This document shows positions 15,932 through 23,894 of a stretch of 31,464 nt of DNA, piece after piece; the stretch's first letter is position 1; every line of letters starts with the position of its first letter. The notes below the pieces were generated by a model. The model searched no databases. It had not been told where the DNA came from and saw only the letters and a list, made by a program, of their open reading frames with translations. Origin of the DNA: a virus; IMG/VR virus record IMGVR_UViG_3300024262_001471, positions 1 through 31,464 of that record; one strand, written 5' to 3'. The position numbers and the translations under genes are program-made.

Positions 15932-16372
15932 ATGAGAATAATATCACACAGAGGAAATATTGAGGGACCTATTCCTGAGAAAGAAAACTGCCCAGAGTAC
16001 ATTAATAGTGCGCTTGCACAAGGTTTTGATGTCGAAGTAGATGTATGGTGGCTTCAAGGCCTTTTTTTAGGTCATGATGGTCCTGAATACACAATCTCTA
16101 AAGAGTGGCTGCTGGACCGAAAAGATCATTTATGGGTTCATTGTAAGAACTTAGAGGCAGCGCATCACTTAGCCAAGGAGTTCAGGTGTTTTTGTAGTGA
16201 CATTGACCCATACTGCTTCATGAGCCAAGGACACATATGGGTAAATGATGTAATTGTAAAACCACCACAAAACTGTGTGGTTCCTTTATTAGGTCTTGAA
16301 GATATACACAGTTATAAGTTTAAGGACGCAGCCTTCGCCATCTGCACAGATTACCCCCTAGAATTATTATGA
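15932..16372 (+). CDS. Short GDPD-like phosphodiesterase
   Basis: A 146-residue protein with the glycerophosphodiester phosphodiesterase signature: ISHRGN near the N-terminus (H6, R7), ENCPEYINSALAQGFDVEVDVWW with the E-x-D metal ligands, and LFLGHDGPEY supplying the second histidine. At about 60% of the length of a typical enzyme it covers only the catalytic front half of the barrel, a variant found in other glycan clusters. It may hydrolyse or trim phosphodiester-linked substituents. An AGAGG box lies just upstream. The residues are visible; the substrate is inferred only from context. Confidence 0.7.
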   Translation: MRIISHRGNIEGPIPEKENCPEYINSALAQGFDVEVDVWWLQGLFLGHDGPEYTISKEWLLDRKDHLWVHCKNLEAAHHLAKEFRCFCSDIDPYCFMSQGHIWVNDVIVKPPQNCVVPLLGLEDIHSYKFKDAAFAICTDYPLELL

Positions 16373-17883
16373 AGAATATCCAATTAGTTATCCCTATGGC
16401 GGGAAGTAGTGAAATGTTTACAGACGCTGGCTACGCCAGCCCAAAGTGGTTGATTGACATAGATGGAAAGCCTATGATTCAACATGTTGTTGATCAGTTC
16501 CCTGGAGTTACTGATATATTATTTATTTGTAAAGAGGATGATGTGCAAGATCAAAAAACATACGATACATTACATTCCTTGGGTGGTAAAGTAGTTAAGA
16601 TAAAAGAAAGTAGCGGTGGTCCTATGGACACGGTGCTACAAGCTTCCGAATACATATCAGATGATAAGGAGATTATAATTAGTTATTGTGATCATGGTAT
16701 GGTCTGGGAGTGTAGTTCCTTTTTAGAAAAGATTAGGAGTGGGAACTTTGATGGTGCTATGACTGGCTATAGAGAGTTCCATCCCCATATGTTAGGGACA
16801 ACTAATCTATACACTTTTTTATTACAAGAGAACAATAAACTGCTGGAAGTACAAGACAAAGAGCCCTTTACAGAAAGCAGGAAGTCCGAGTTTGTTTCTA
16901 GCGATGTATTCTACTTTAAAACTGGAAGCATTCTAAAAAAATACATGGAGGCTGCTACCCAAGCTCCAGACCAGAATGGATTCCTTGCCTTAGCATACAA
17001 CCTGTTAGTGAAAGACAGTTTGAGTGTGTATATTCATGAGGTTGATAAGATGTTGTTGTGGGCTACACCAGAAGACTTAGAAATTTATAAGCAATGGTTA
17101 AACTACTTCAATCAAAAGTCGGTTGATAAGGCATCAGAGCAAGACTTCACGGTAATTGTTCCCATGTGTGGTAAGGGGAGTAGGTTTGCCAAGGAAGGAT
17201 ATGAACTACCTAAACCCCTACTCCCTATTGGTGATTCACCTATGTTTGCTGGAGTTGTAGACTGCTTACCGAAGCATACTAATAATGTTTTTATCTGTTC
17301 AAAAGAACATAATGCTGATGAGTTAATTAAGAGTTATTATCCCAAAGCAAAGGTTAGAAGTATTGATTTTGTTACTGAGGGATTTGCGGAGTCTTGCGAG
17401 TTAGGGATTGATCTTATTGACGAGGACACACCCATTATGATTTCTCCCTGTGATAATGGGGTTTCCTACGATGAGGAGAGATTTTTGAGGATGATTGCTG
17501 ATGAAGATAATGATGTTATCTTTTGGGTCATTAGAGGTAGCCAATCAACCGAGGTAAATCCAGCCATGTATACTTGGGCATATGTTGATGAGGATAACTA
17601 CTTACTCGATATGGTTTACAAGGAGAAACCTGATAGTGATTTAAAAACCACCCCCGTAAGTATTGGGATCATGTATTTTAGAAAAGCTAAGTATCTTCTA
17701 GAAGGTCTTTCTAAAAATCGTGATCAGAATATAAGACCAACAGGAGAGCTTTGTATGGATAGCGTTGCTCATCAACTTGTAAAAAGTAACTACAAGGTTA
17801 AAGTGTTTGAGGCAGACCATTACGCTTGTTGGGGAACCCCTGATGATTACAAAACTTACAACTTTTGGGAGAGAGCATTTTGA
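16369..17883 (+). CDS. Tandem two-domain sugar nucleotidyltransferase, N-domain degenerate
   Basis: A 504-residue protein made of two consecutive NTP-transferase domains (about 1-245 and 258-504) that align with each other. The C-terminal copy has the canonical PMCGKGSRF loop (265-273), PKPLLPI, and a CDN metal site. The N-terminal copy reads PMAGSSEMF (9-17), PKWLIDI and CDH, so the glycine and the arginine of the GxGxR loop are replaced. Both keep the lysine of the PK motif. The working half probably activates a sugar phosphate as an NDP-sugar. The altered half may be a regulatory, structural or differently specific domain. The ATG overlaps the GDPD stop and the final TGA overlaps the next start. 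Confidence 0.8.
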   Translation: MKNIQLVIPMAGSSEMFTDAGYASPKWLIDIDGKPMIQHVVDQFPGVTDILFICKEDDVQDQKTYDTLHSLGGKVVKIKESSGGPMDTVLQASEYISDDKEIIISYCDHGMVWECSSFLEKIRSGNFDGAMTGYREFHPHMLGTTNLYTFLLQENNKLLEVQDKEPFTESRKSEFVSSDVFYFKTGSILKKYMEAATQAPDQNGFLALAYNLLVKDSLSVYIHEVDKMLLWATPEDLEIYKQWLNYFNQKSVDKASEQDFTVIVPMCGKGSRFAKEGYELPKPLLPIGDSPMFAGVVDCLPKHTNNVFICSKEHNADELIKSYYPKAKVRSIDFVTEGFAESCELGIDLIDEDTPIMISPCDNGVSYDEERFLRMIADEDNDVIFWVIRGSQSTEVNPAMYTWAYVDEDNYLLDMVYKEKPDSDLKTTPVSIGIMYFRKAKYLLEGLSKNRDQNIRPTGELCMDSVAHQLVKSNYKVKVFEADHYACWGTPDDYKTYNFWERAF

Positions 17884-18602
17884 GAACATTCTATAGTCAG
17901 CAGGGGGAAGATTTTTACATCTTCAAAAATCTGATAAATCAACATCGTTCGGATGGAACTTACTTAGAGTTGGGGGCTTGGGATGGTAATGTATATTCTA
18001 ATACGAAGTTTTTTGAGGATGAGTTAACCTTTAGAGGTATTTTGATTGAACCCATCCCTAAAATTTTTAAACATTTATCTTATCACAGGCCAAAAAATAA
18101 GTGCTATAATATGGCAGTTAAAAAAACTATAGGAACAGTAGAATTTCTTGGAGATGAGCCCACCGCTGGAGTCGCAGAAACAATATCGGATACTATGCTA
18201 AAGGCCAATCATAGTACTTCCCAGAAGTATGAAGTTCCTAGTACAACGCTCTCCTCCATATTAGAAGATGCTTCCTGTAAATACTTAGATATGTTTTTTT
18301 TGGATGTTGAGGGAGGAGAGCAAGAGGTGTTAGAGTCCATGAATTGGGATATTCCAGTGTATATTATTTGCGTAGAGCTAGACGGGACTAATTTAGAGAA
18401 GGACTCAGCGTGTAGGGATATTCTTAGTACTAATGGATTCACTTTCATAGAGCGACTATGCTCTAATGAGTTTTGGGTAAACCAACAGTATGAAAGAAAG
18501 GATATTCTTTTTAAAGAGAGTAGGGAGATAATTCAGGGTCAACATCCATATATGGAACCTCATTGCGCCCCTGAGATTTTTGAAAAATGTTACACACAAT
18601 AA
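17880..18602 (+). CDS. FkbM-family methyltransferase
   Basis: A 240-residue SAM-dependent methyltransferase. YLELGAWDGNVYSNTKFFE is the FkbM SAM-binding motif I, ILIEPIPKIFKHL the post-I strand, NMAVKKTIGTVEFLG the typical 'n.Av...g...f' segment and MFFLDVEGGEQEVLESM the conserved acidic motif. It probably O-methylates a sugar. TTG at 17880 is taken as the start because it gives a 4-base stop/start overlap (TTGA) like the ATGA junctions nearby and lies about 6 bases after GGGAGAG. An in-frame TTG at 17865 would add five residues. Confidence 0.85.
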   Translation: MRTFYSQQGEDFYIFKNLINQHRSDGTYLELGAWDGNVYSNTKFFEDELTFRGILIEPIPKIFKHLSYHRPKNKCYNMAVKKTIGTVEFLGDEPTAGVAETISDTMLKANHSTSQKYEVPSTTLSSILEDASCKYLDMFFLDVEGGEQEVLESMNWDIPVYIICVELDGTNLEKDSACRDILSTNGFTFIERLCSNEFWVNQQYERKDILFKESREIIQGQHPYMEPHCAPEIFEKCYTQ

Positions 18603-19501
18603 TTTGTAATGGAAGCACCTTATGTTATGAAAATACTCCAGGGGTTTATACGGGGGAGTACTATTTATATTGCTGTAGACTCTTAGTAGAGGCTATGAAA
18701 GAGTGTTCCAATAAGATTAATATAATTATAGGACCCTATCACTATACTTTTGACAATAACAATCCTGTGGTTAGATTAGATATTCAACCAGAACATACCC
18801 TAGTCAAGTCAGGAGGTAGATCGGTTTCTGAACCTATTATGGGTAGTACTCTAACCAAGGATGATAAAGAAACTTATCTTGTGAGGATAGACAAGTTTGA
18901 TTATTATAAAAGTTTAGATGGGGTAATTGAATATAGCATCCCAAACATTATTAATATGCATACCTGCTCTAATGAGGAAATTGCTCAGTTCGCAAAAAAA
19001 TGTAGATATATCGCCCCTCTTATTTACGAGACAGATAGATTAGAAAATAATGAAAGATCAGGAGTATTTACGCTCTTCTCTTTAGGAAGTAGCTTTAGGA
19101 GAGAGGTGTTTCACAAATCTACAGGGATAGAAAATATCTCTGGAGTGTTTTGTCCTGCTAAATTGGCCGAGCTATACTATAATAAAGCAATCATGGTTAA
19201 TATCCACCAGACCGATCATCACCACACCTTTGAGGAATTAAGGGTATTACCTGCATTATCCCAGGGTGTGGTTGTGGTTTCTGAGGACTCTCCGTTAAAA
19301 GAACATATCCCTTATTCAGATAGTATTGTTTGGTCAAGCCTTGAGGATATGAATGAGGTTGTTCTTGATGTAGAGAGGAATTACCAAAGCTACAGAGCTA
19401 AACTTTTCACTGAGAAGCTATCTGAAACATTGGATAGGTTGAGACAAAATAATGCAGTTAATATTTCGGAACTAATATGGCAAAACAAAACATCAAACTA
19501 A
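18587..19501 (+). CDS. Probable GT-B glycosyltransferase
   Basis: A 304-residue protein whose C-terminal third has VNIHQTDHHHTFEELRVLPA followed by LSQGVVVVSEDSPLKEHIP and DSIVWSSLEDM. This is the donor-binding half of CgeB/GT1-type transferases (an acidic E-E-L-R...P.L...G..V.SE segment). The N-terminal half has no motif I recognise. Being 304 residues, it is a compact enzyme. It overlaps its neighbours by 16 and 25 bases, so it is part of the same translational chain. Confidence 0.6.
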   Translation: MLHTIICNGSTLCYENTPGVYTGEYYLYCCRLLVEAMKECSNKINIIIGPYHYTFDNNNPVVRLDIQPEHTLVKSGGRSVSEPIMGSTLTKDDKETYLVRIDKFDYYKSLDGVIEYSIPNIINMHTCSNEEIAQFAKKCRYIAPLIYETDRLENNERSGVFTLFSLGSSFRREVFHKSTGIENISGVFCPAKLAELYYNKAIMVNIHQTDHHHTFEELRVLPALSQGVVVVSEDSPLKEHIPYSDSIVWSSLEDMNEVVLDVERNYQSYRAKLFTEKLSETLDRLRQNNAVNISELIWQNKTSN

Positions 19502-20094
19502 GCATCCTGATTTTATCTATACCTAGTAGAATTAGATTTTTGGAAAAGCTAATGTCTAATTTAGAGAAGCAAATTGGGAACAGGCAGGATGTAGAGATAC
19601 TATCCTTAATGGATAACAAGTCGTACAATGTTTCTGATAAGAGAAATGCTATGTTAGCTTTAGCTAGAGGGACACATTTAACTTGGATAGATGATGATGA
19701 TGATGTGGCTAATTCCTATATTGAAAAGATCACAGATGCCATAGAAAAAAACCCGATGGTGGATGTCATATCTTTCGACCAACAATGTTACCTTGATGGT
19801 ATTCCAGCTAAAGTTTTTGCAAAGATGGGAAACCCTCACCAAGACGCTATTCTTGATCCAACTACAGGAGCATATAAAGATATTCTTCGACCCCCCTACC
19901 ATTGGTGTGTTTGGAGGTCCGAGTTAGCAAAGTCTGAACACTTCCGCTTTGGTGTATTTATGCCAGGATCCCATGTTGGGGAGGATATCGACTGGTTAAA
20001 AAGGCTTTATCCTAAAGTAAAAGACAGCGTTTATTTAGAGGGAGAGCAATTACACATCTACACATACTCCAAGGAGATAAGCGAATCAAAATGA
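19477..20094 (+). CDS. Glycosyltransferase family 2 (GT-A fold)
   Basis: A 205-residue GT2 protein. LSILILSIPSRIRFLEKLM is the first strand and loop, SDKRNAMLALARGTHLTWIDDDDDV the conserved helix and metal-binding acidic motif (five aspartates in a row), and PGSHVGEDIDWLKRL the catalytic acidic block (GED). All hallmarks of an active enzyme are present, though it is short. It precedes the GDP-fucose genes and overlaps the first by four bases, so a fucosyl or rhamnosyl-type transfer is an attractive but unproven guess. Confidence 0.8.
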   Translation: MAKQNIKLSILILSIPSRIRFLEKLMSNLEKQIGNRQDVEILSLMDNKSYNVSDKRNAMLALARGTHLTWIDDDDDVANSYIEKITDAIEKNPMVDVISFDQQCYLDGIPAKVFAKMGNPHQDAILDPTTGAYKDILRPPYHWCVWRSELAKSEHFRFGVFMPGSHVGEDIDWLKRLYPKVKDSVYLEGEQLHIYTYSKEISESK

Positions 20095-20996
20095 AAACAT
20101 TATTAACAGGAGCAGGTGGTTTAGTGGGATCAACCATTAACGCAGACCTAGTAATATCTAATAGATATCAGGTAGATCTAAGAAATTGGGATGCTACCTA
20201 TTACTATTTTGAGGACTTCCAACCAGACGCAGTAATTCATACTGCTGCTAAAGTTGGTGGGTTAGGTGCTAACATGAATCACATGGCTGAGTTCTATCGT
20301 GACAATGTTATGATTAACACTAATGTACTTGAAGCGGCTAGAAGAACAGGAGTGAAGAAAGTTGTATCATTCCTGTCTACCTGCATCTTCCCAGCCTCCG
20401 CACAATACCCCCTTACTGAAGATCAACTTCATAACGGGAAACCTCATGATTCTAATTTCGGTTATGCTCATGCAAAAAGAATGCTAGAGGTTCACAGTAG
20501 GGCCATTGCAACCCAGTATGGTTTAAACTATACTTGTGTCATTCCTACTAATATTTATGGCCCCAATGATAACTTTAACTTAGAGAATAGTCATGTCCTC
20601 CCTGCATTGATTCACAAATGTTACCTAGCAAAGAGGGACAACACAGATTTAGTTGTATGGGGTAGTGGTGAGCCCCTTCGTGAGTTTATCTTCTCAAAGG
20701 ATGTAGGAGAGATTACGAAACTAATCCTTGAGGGTTATGAGGACAAAGAACCTGTGATCCTCTCCACTAGTGAGGAGATTAGTATTAGGGAAGCAGTTGA
20801 GACTATTGCTGATGTTATGGGGTTTGAGGGGAAGCTTATCTTTGATAGTACTAAGCCTGACGGTCAGTATAAAAAGCCTACTTCCAACCGAAGGTTAAGA
20901 AACTTCCTTCCTAAGTATAAGTTCACGCCCTTTAGGGAGGGAATCAAGCAAACTGTTGATTGGTTTGTAGAGAACTATGAGAGTTGTAGAAAATGA
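20091..20996 (+). CDS. fcl: GDP-L-fucose synthase
   Basis: A 301-residue extended SDR protein. The NAD(P) loop GAGGLVGS opens the protein and TAAKVGGLGANMNHMAEFY is diagnostic of GDP-fucose synthase (WcaG/Fcl). The catalytic set described for E. coli Fcl is conserved: S96 and C98 (FLSTCIFP), Y125 and K129 (YAHAK) and H168 (NSHVLPALIH). It catalyses 3,5-epimerisation and NADPH-dependent 4-reduction of GDP-4-keto-6-deoxy-D-mannose. The gene order fcl-gmd is reversed relative to the reaction order. It overlaps gmd by four bases. Confidence 0.93.
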   Translation: MKTLLTGAGGLVGSTINADLVISNRYQVDLRNWDATYYYFEDFQPDAVIHTAAKVGGLGANMNHMAEFYRDNVMINTNVLEAARRTGVKKVVSFLSTCIFPASAQYPLTEDQLHNGKPHDSNFGYAHAKRMLEVHSRAIATQYGLNYTCVIPTNIYGPNDNFNLENSHVLPALIHKCYLAKRDNTDLVVWGSGEPLREFIFSKDVGEITKLILEGYEDKEPVILSTSEEISIREAVETIADVMGFEGKLIFDSTKPDGQYKKPTSNRRLRNFLPKYKFTPFREGIKQTVDWFVENYESCRK

Positions 20997-21955
20997 AAAA
21001 AGCACTAATAACAGGGATTAGTGGGCAGGATGGATCTTACTTAGCGGAACTACTACTGAGTAAGGGATATGAAGTCTGGGGTCTTTTGCGTAGGCACTCC
21101 GTCCCCGAGAATCAAACCAGTAGGCTAGAGGCAATAGGTATCTTAGATGATCTTAATCTAGTGTATGGGGACATGACGGACCTACCCTCCTTACTTCATA
21201 TCTTAAAGGATGTTAATCCTGATGAGATTTATAACCTAGCAGCCCAGTCCCATGTTAGGATTAGCTTTGATCAACCAGCATTCACTACGCATACAGACGC
21301 AGTAGGTGTTCTTAATCTATTAGAAGCTATGAGGCTGATGTGTCCTGACGCTAGGATGTATCAGGCTGGCTCCTCTGAGATGTACGGTAATGAGTGTGAT
21401 GCTGATGGGTATAGGAGAGAGGATACTCTCATGCGCCCTGTGAGTCCGTATGGTTGTGCCAAACTGTATGCTTTTAACCTGTGTAGAACTTACCGCACTT
21501 CCTATGATATGTTTGTTTCTAATGGTATTCTGTTTAACCATGAGTCTCCGAGGAGAGGATTAAACTTTGTTACCAACAAGGTAGTAGATGGTGCAGTTAA
21601 AATTCGTAAAGGTAAGCAGTTGGAGTTAGCCCTAGGTAATCTAAACGCTACTAGAGACTGGGGCCATGCTAAGGATTATGTTAGAGCTATGTGGATGATG
21701 CTACAGCATGATGAGCCTGATGATTTTGTATGTGCTATGGGAGAATCCCACTCTATTAAAGAGTTATGCGCTGAAGTCTTTGGACAAGTAGAGTTGGATT
21801 ATCAGGACCATGTAACTATTGATAGGAAGTACTTTAGACCTACTGAGCTTCATGACCTTAAAGGAGACTCCTCTAAACTTCGCAGAGTTTTGGGGTGGGA
21901 ACCTGAGTATACTTTCCAAGGTATGATTGAAGAGATGGTAGCAGCTAGACTATAA
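20993..21955 (+). CDS. gmd: GDP-mannose 4,6-dehydratase
   Basis: A 320-residue extended SDR enzyme with the NADP loop GISGQDGSYLAELL, the catalytic S/T-E pair in AGSSEMYG, Y-x3-K in PYGCAKLYA, and FNHESPRRGLNFVTNK, a hallmark of Gmd. It turns GDP-D-mannose into GDP-4-keto-6-deoxymannose, the substrate of the upstream Fcl. Both enzymes look complete, so the phage should make GDP-L-fucose in the infected cell provided the host supplies GDP-mannose. It is the last gene of the glycan island; a TATAAT box for the next gene begins in its final codons. Confidence 0.95.
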   Translation: MKKALITGISGQDGSYLAELLLSKGYEVWGLLRRHSVPENQTSRLEAIGILDDLNLVYGDMTDLPSLLHILKDVNPDEIYNLAAQSHVRISFDQPAFTTHTDAVGVLNLLEAMRLMCPDARMYQAGSSEMYGNECDADGYRREDTLMRPVSPYGCAKLYAFNLCRTYRTSYDMFVSNGILFNHESPRRGLNFVTNKVVDGAVKIRKGKQLELALGNLNATRDWGHAKDYVRAMWMMLQHDEPDDFVCAMGESHSIKELCAEVFGQVELDYQDHVTIDRKYFRPTELHDLKGDSSKLRRVLGWEPEYTFQGMIEEMVAARL

Positions 21956-21961
21956 TATACC
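21927..21961 (+). promoter_or_regulatory. Promoter with -10 box 5 bases before the MazG start
   Basis: TTGAAG at 21927-21932, an 18-base spacer and a perfect TATAAT at 21951-21956, ending five bases before the ATG at 21962. The sequence ACTATAATA recurs at the same distance before the recA-like and beta-helix genes. Transcripts would begin at or inside the start codon, so the mRNA would be leaderless. Confidence 0.5.
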
Positions 21962-22303
21962 ATGAGCGAATATTACCATTTTGATGTGTACCAGTATAAA
22001 TCACAAGAGACAGCAATATACCCTGATAAGGGAGACAATCTCTACTACCCAGCCTTAGGTCTTGCAGGAGAAGCAGGAGAGGTCTGTGAGAAGATCAAGA
22101 AGATCATGCGAGACAAGATGGGGGTTGTAACTAAAGAAGATGCTGTAGAGCTTAGTAAGGAGCTTGGGGATGTTCTCTGGTATATCTCTGCCTTAGCTTC
22201 TGAACTTGATGTGTCTCTTTCTACCATAGTTGAAGATAACTTAGAGAAGCTTAAAAGTAGACAAGAGCGCGGAGAGTTACAAGGATCAGGAGATAATCGC
22301 TGA
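21962..22303 (+). CDS. MazG-like NTP pyrophosphohydrolase
   Basis: A 113-residue protein of the all-alpha NTP-PPase superfamily. ALGLAGEAGEVCEKIKKIM carries the ExxE-type metal ligands and LSKELGDVLWYISALASE the second acidic motif (E-L-G-D). Phage MazG-like enzymes hydrolyse (d)NTPs or ppGpp-like nucleotides and are common in marine phages. No ribosome-binding site is visible before the ATG, but a TATAAT box lies 5 bases upstream. It shares a one-base overlap with the next gene. Confidence 0.88.
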   Translation: MSEYYHFDVYQYKSQETAIYPDKGDNLYYPALGLAGEAGEVCEKIKKIMRDKMGVVTKEDAVELSKELGDVLWYISALASELDVSLSTIVEDNLEKLKSRQERGELQGSGDNR

Positions 22304-22512
22304 TGCCTCTATACGAATACGAATGTACGGACTGCTCAGGTAGGTTTGAAACCTTTGAAACAATGACGGAGAACGCTAGTTCCCCTGTTCCGAATTGTCC
22401 CAAGTGTGACCCTGAGCAAGATAAAGAGACAACTATGTTTCGTTACATGGGAGGCAACCCACCATCATTTAAAATTGAGGGTGGTGGAGTCCACAATCCA
22501 GGCTGGCATTAA
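22303..22512 (+). CDS. FmdB-type zinc-ribbon protein, short
   Basis: A 69-residue protein with the FmdB start MPLYEYECTDC and CxxC pairs C8/C11 and C32/C35 forming one zinc ribbon, followed by a glycine-rich tail PSFKIEGGGVHNPGWH of the kind that ends many FmdB-family proteins. A longer protein with the same N-terminal ribbon is encoded at 4022. Regulatory or nucleic-acid-binding roles are presumed for the family and not proven. Confidence 0.75.
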   Translation: MPLYEYECTDCSGRFETFETMTENASSPVPNCPKCDPEQDKETTMFRYMGGNPPSFKIEGGGVHNPGWH

Positions 22513-22514
22513 CA

Positions 22515-22553
22515 ACCAAAAAGTCAAGGATTAACGCACTACCAAAAAGTCAA
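22515..22553 (+). repeat. Direct repeat upstream of the recA-like gene
   Basis: The 13-base unit ACCAAAAAGTCAA occurs at 22515-22527 and again at 22541-22553, 26 bases apart start to start (about 2.5 helical turns). The second copy ends four bases before the -10 box. It could be a binding site for a phage activator, replacing the poor -35 region of this promoter. Confidence 0.6.
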
Positions 22554-22557
22554 CAAC

Positions 22558-22568
22558 TATAATAGTGT
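22558..22568 (+). promoter_or_regulatory. -10 box of the recA-like gene, probably leaderless
   Basis: TATAAT at 22558-22563, within AACTATAATA, ends five bases before the ATG at 22569. No recognisable -35 hexamer lies 16-18 bases upstream; the direct repeat occupies that place. No ribosome-binding site precedes the ATG. Confidence 0.5.
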
Positions 22569-23555
22569 ATGGATAACACAGTATTAAAGAGACTTAAAAA
22601 CGCAGGATTGTTGTCAGAACAGGTGCCCAACATGGGCTTTGTTTCTACAGGCAGCTATGCACTAAACAAAATCATTTCAGGTGATTTCACTAAGGGCATT
22701 CCAATTGGAATGATCACTCAATTTATTGGGGAGTCCAGCACAGCTAAGACTGTGTTTGCCACACACATTCTGAAGGAAGCACAAGCAGCAGGACATTACA
22801 CCATGCTTGTTGATTCAGAGAATGCGTACAATCCTGAGTTCGCTACGCATCTTGGAATTGATCCCAAGAAGCTGATCTACTCCACTCCTGAAACATTGGA
22901 GGAGTGCTTCCAAGTTATCGAAGACACAGTACTCGCCATTAGGGAGACAGATAAGGATACCCCTATTGTAGTTGCCTACGATAGTATTGCTGTGTCTCCC
23001 TCAAAAGCAGAGTACGAAGCAGATAACTATGAGGGTAACAATATGCAGGGAGCCATTAGAGCTAAGTCTACTGGTGCTTGTTTGCGTAAGATGAACCCCT
23101 TGATGAGGAAGCATAAAGTTGCTTTAGTTATTATTAACCAAATTAGAAATAAAATTGGTGTAATGTATGGTTCGCCTGATACCGCAGCAGCAGGTGGAAA
23201 ATCATTAGAGTACTACTTGGGCGTAAATTTAAAGTGTATCTCTAATAAAACCAGCGACCTCATTAAGAACGAGCATAAGAATGTTATCGGGATTCAAGGC
23301 AAGGTGCGTAACACAAAAAACAAATGCTCCATCCCCTTCGGAGAGTGCGAGTTTGAGTTGATGTGGGCTGATGGGCTGAACCCCTATGGTGGGGTCTTGA
23401 AGCAGTTAGAGGGTGAGGGGCTCGTTACTAGGAGTGGCGCATGGTATACTGTAGTAGGTAAGGAGAAAAAATTTCAATCAAAAGAGTTCCAAGCCCAGCT
23501 TGTGGACCCAGAGGAGCAGGGTTTTGCCGATATTCGCAAATTATTCGGGATTTAG
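22569..23555 (+). CDS. RecA/UvsX-like recombinase
   Basis: A 328-residue RecA-fold strand-exchange protein. The Walker A loop GESSTAKT is at residues 54-61, MLVDSENAYNPEFA carries the catalytic-glutamate region, IVVAYDSIAVSPSKAE is Walker B, and VIINQIRNKIGVMYGSPDT with AAAGGKSLEYY is the L2 DNA-binding region seen in RecA. It should coat ssDNA and pair it with homologous duplex, working with the gp32-like protein and the possible mediator at 6657, and receiving ends from the SbcCD-type nuclease. Transcription appears to start next to the ATG. Confidence 0.92.
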   Translation: MDNTVLKRLKNAGLLSEQVPNMGFVSTGSYALNKIISGDFTKGIPIGMITQFIGESSTAKTVFATHILKEAQAAGHYTMLVDSENAYNPEFATHLGIDPKKLIYSTPETLEECFQVIEDTVLAIRETDKDTPIVVAYDSIAVSPSKAEYEADNYEGNNMQGAIRAKSTGACLRKMNPLMRKHKVALVIINQIRNKIGVMYGSPDTAAAGGKSLEYYLGVNLKCISNKTSDLIKNEHKNVIGIQGKVRNTKNKCSIPFGECEFELMWADGLNPYGGVLKQLEGEGLVTRSGAWYTVVGKEKKFQSKEFQAQLVDPEEQGFADIRKLFGI

Positions 23556-23557
23556 GC

Positions 23558-23585
23558 TTGTAAATAATCTGCGAGGGGGTATAAT
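23558..23585 (+). promoter_or_regulatory. Sigma70-like promoter after the recA-like gene
   Basis: TTGTAA at 23558-23563, a 16-base spacer and TATAAT at 23580-23585. Transcription would start near 23592, leaving a short leader with a good ribosome-binding site (AAAGGAG) before the ATG at 23610. This is the conventional counterpart of the leaderless-looking promoters nearby. Confidence 0.65.
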
Positions 23586-23609
23586 AGAGGGAGACCAAAG
23601 GAGTCCACC

Positions 23610-23894
23610 ATGATTGATGACAAATTTTACGAAGAACTATCTAGCCTAATCAATGGAGCTTTTGATGGGGTGTATGGCCGCAAAGTCTCTAGCCCTAAAA
23701 TAAGGAAACCTATTATGCAAACTGAAACTATTAAACCCGATCCCAGCAGGGATCATTTCCCCAACCTTTACGAGTCCATTGAGGACTATACTGCCCAGAC
23801 TGGTAAGCGATTCCGCATGACCAAAGAGCAGAAGTCCCGTGAACTCACCCGTGAACAAGCTTTTTCTGAAATGTACTTAGGAGGTACAAACTGA
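23610..23894 (+). CDS. Hypothetical phage protein, 94 aa
   Basis: A 94-residue charged protein with a strong AAAGGAG ribosome-binding site and its own promoter. The N-terminus (DDKFYEELSSLINGAFDGVYG) may form a helix. The C-terminal half (ESIEDYTAQTGKRFRM, then EQKSRELTREQAF) is basic and probably helical, as in small regulatory or DNA-associated proteins. No family is recognised. It is coupled by a one-base overlap to the DUF932 gene. Confidence 0.65.
   Translation: MIDDKFYEELSSLINGAFDGVYGRKVSSPKIRKPIMQTETIKPDPSRDHFPNLYESIEDYTAQTGKRFRMTKEQKSRELTREQAFSEMYLGGTN

Noticed and set aside
18103-18115. CTATAATATGG inside the FkbM gene
   Set aside because: The TATAAT abuts an ATG with no spacer and the region is well-conserved coding sequence, so it is not another leaderless promoter.
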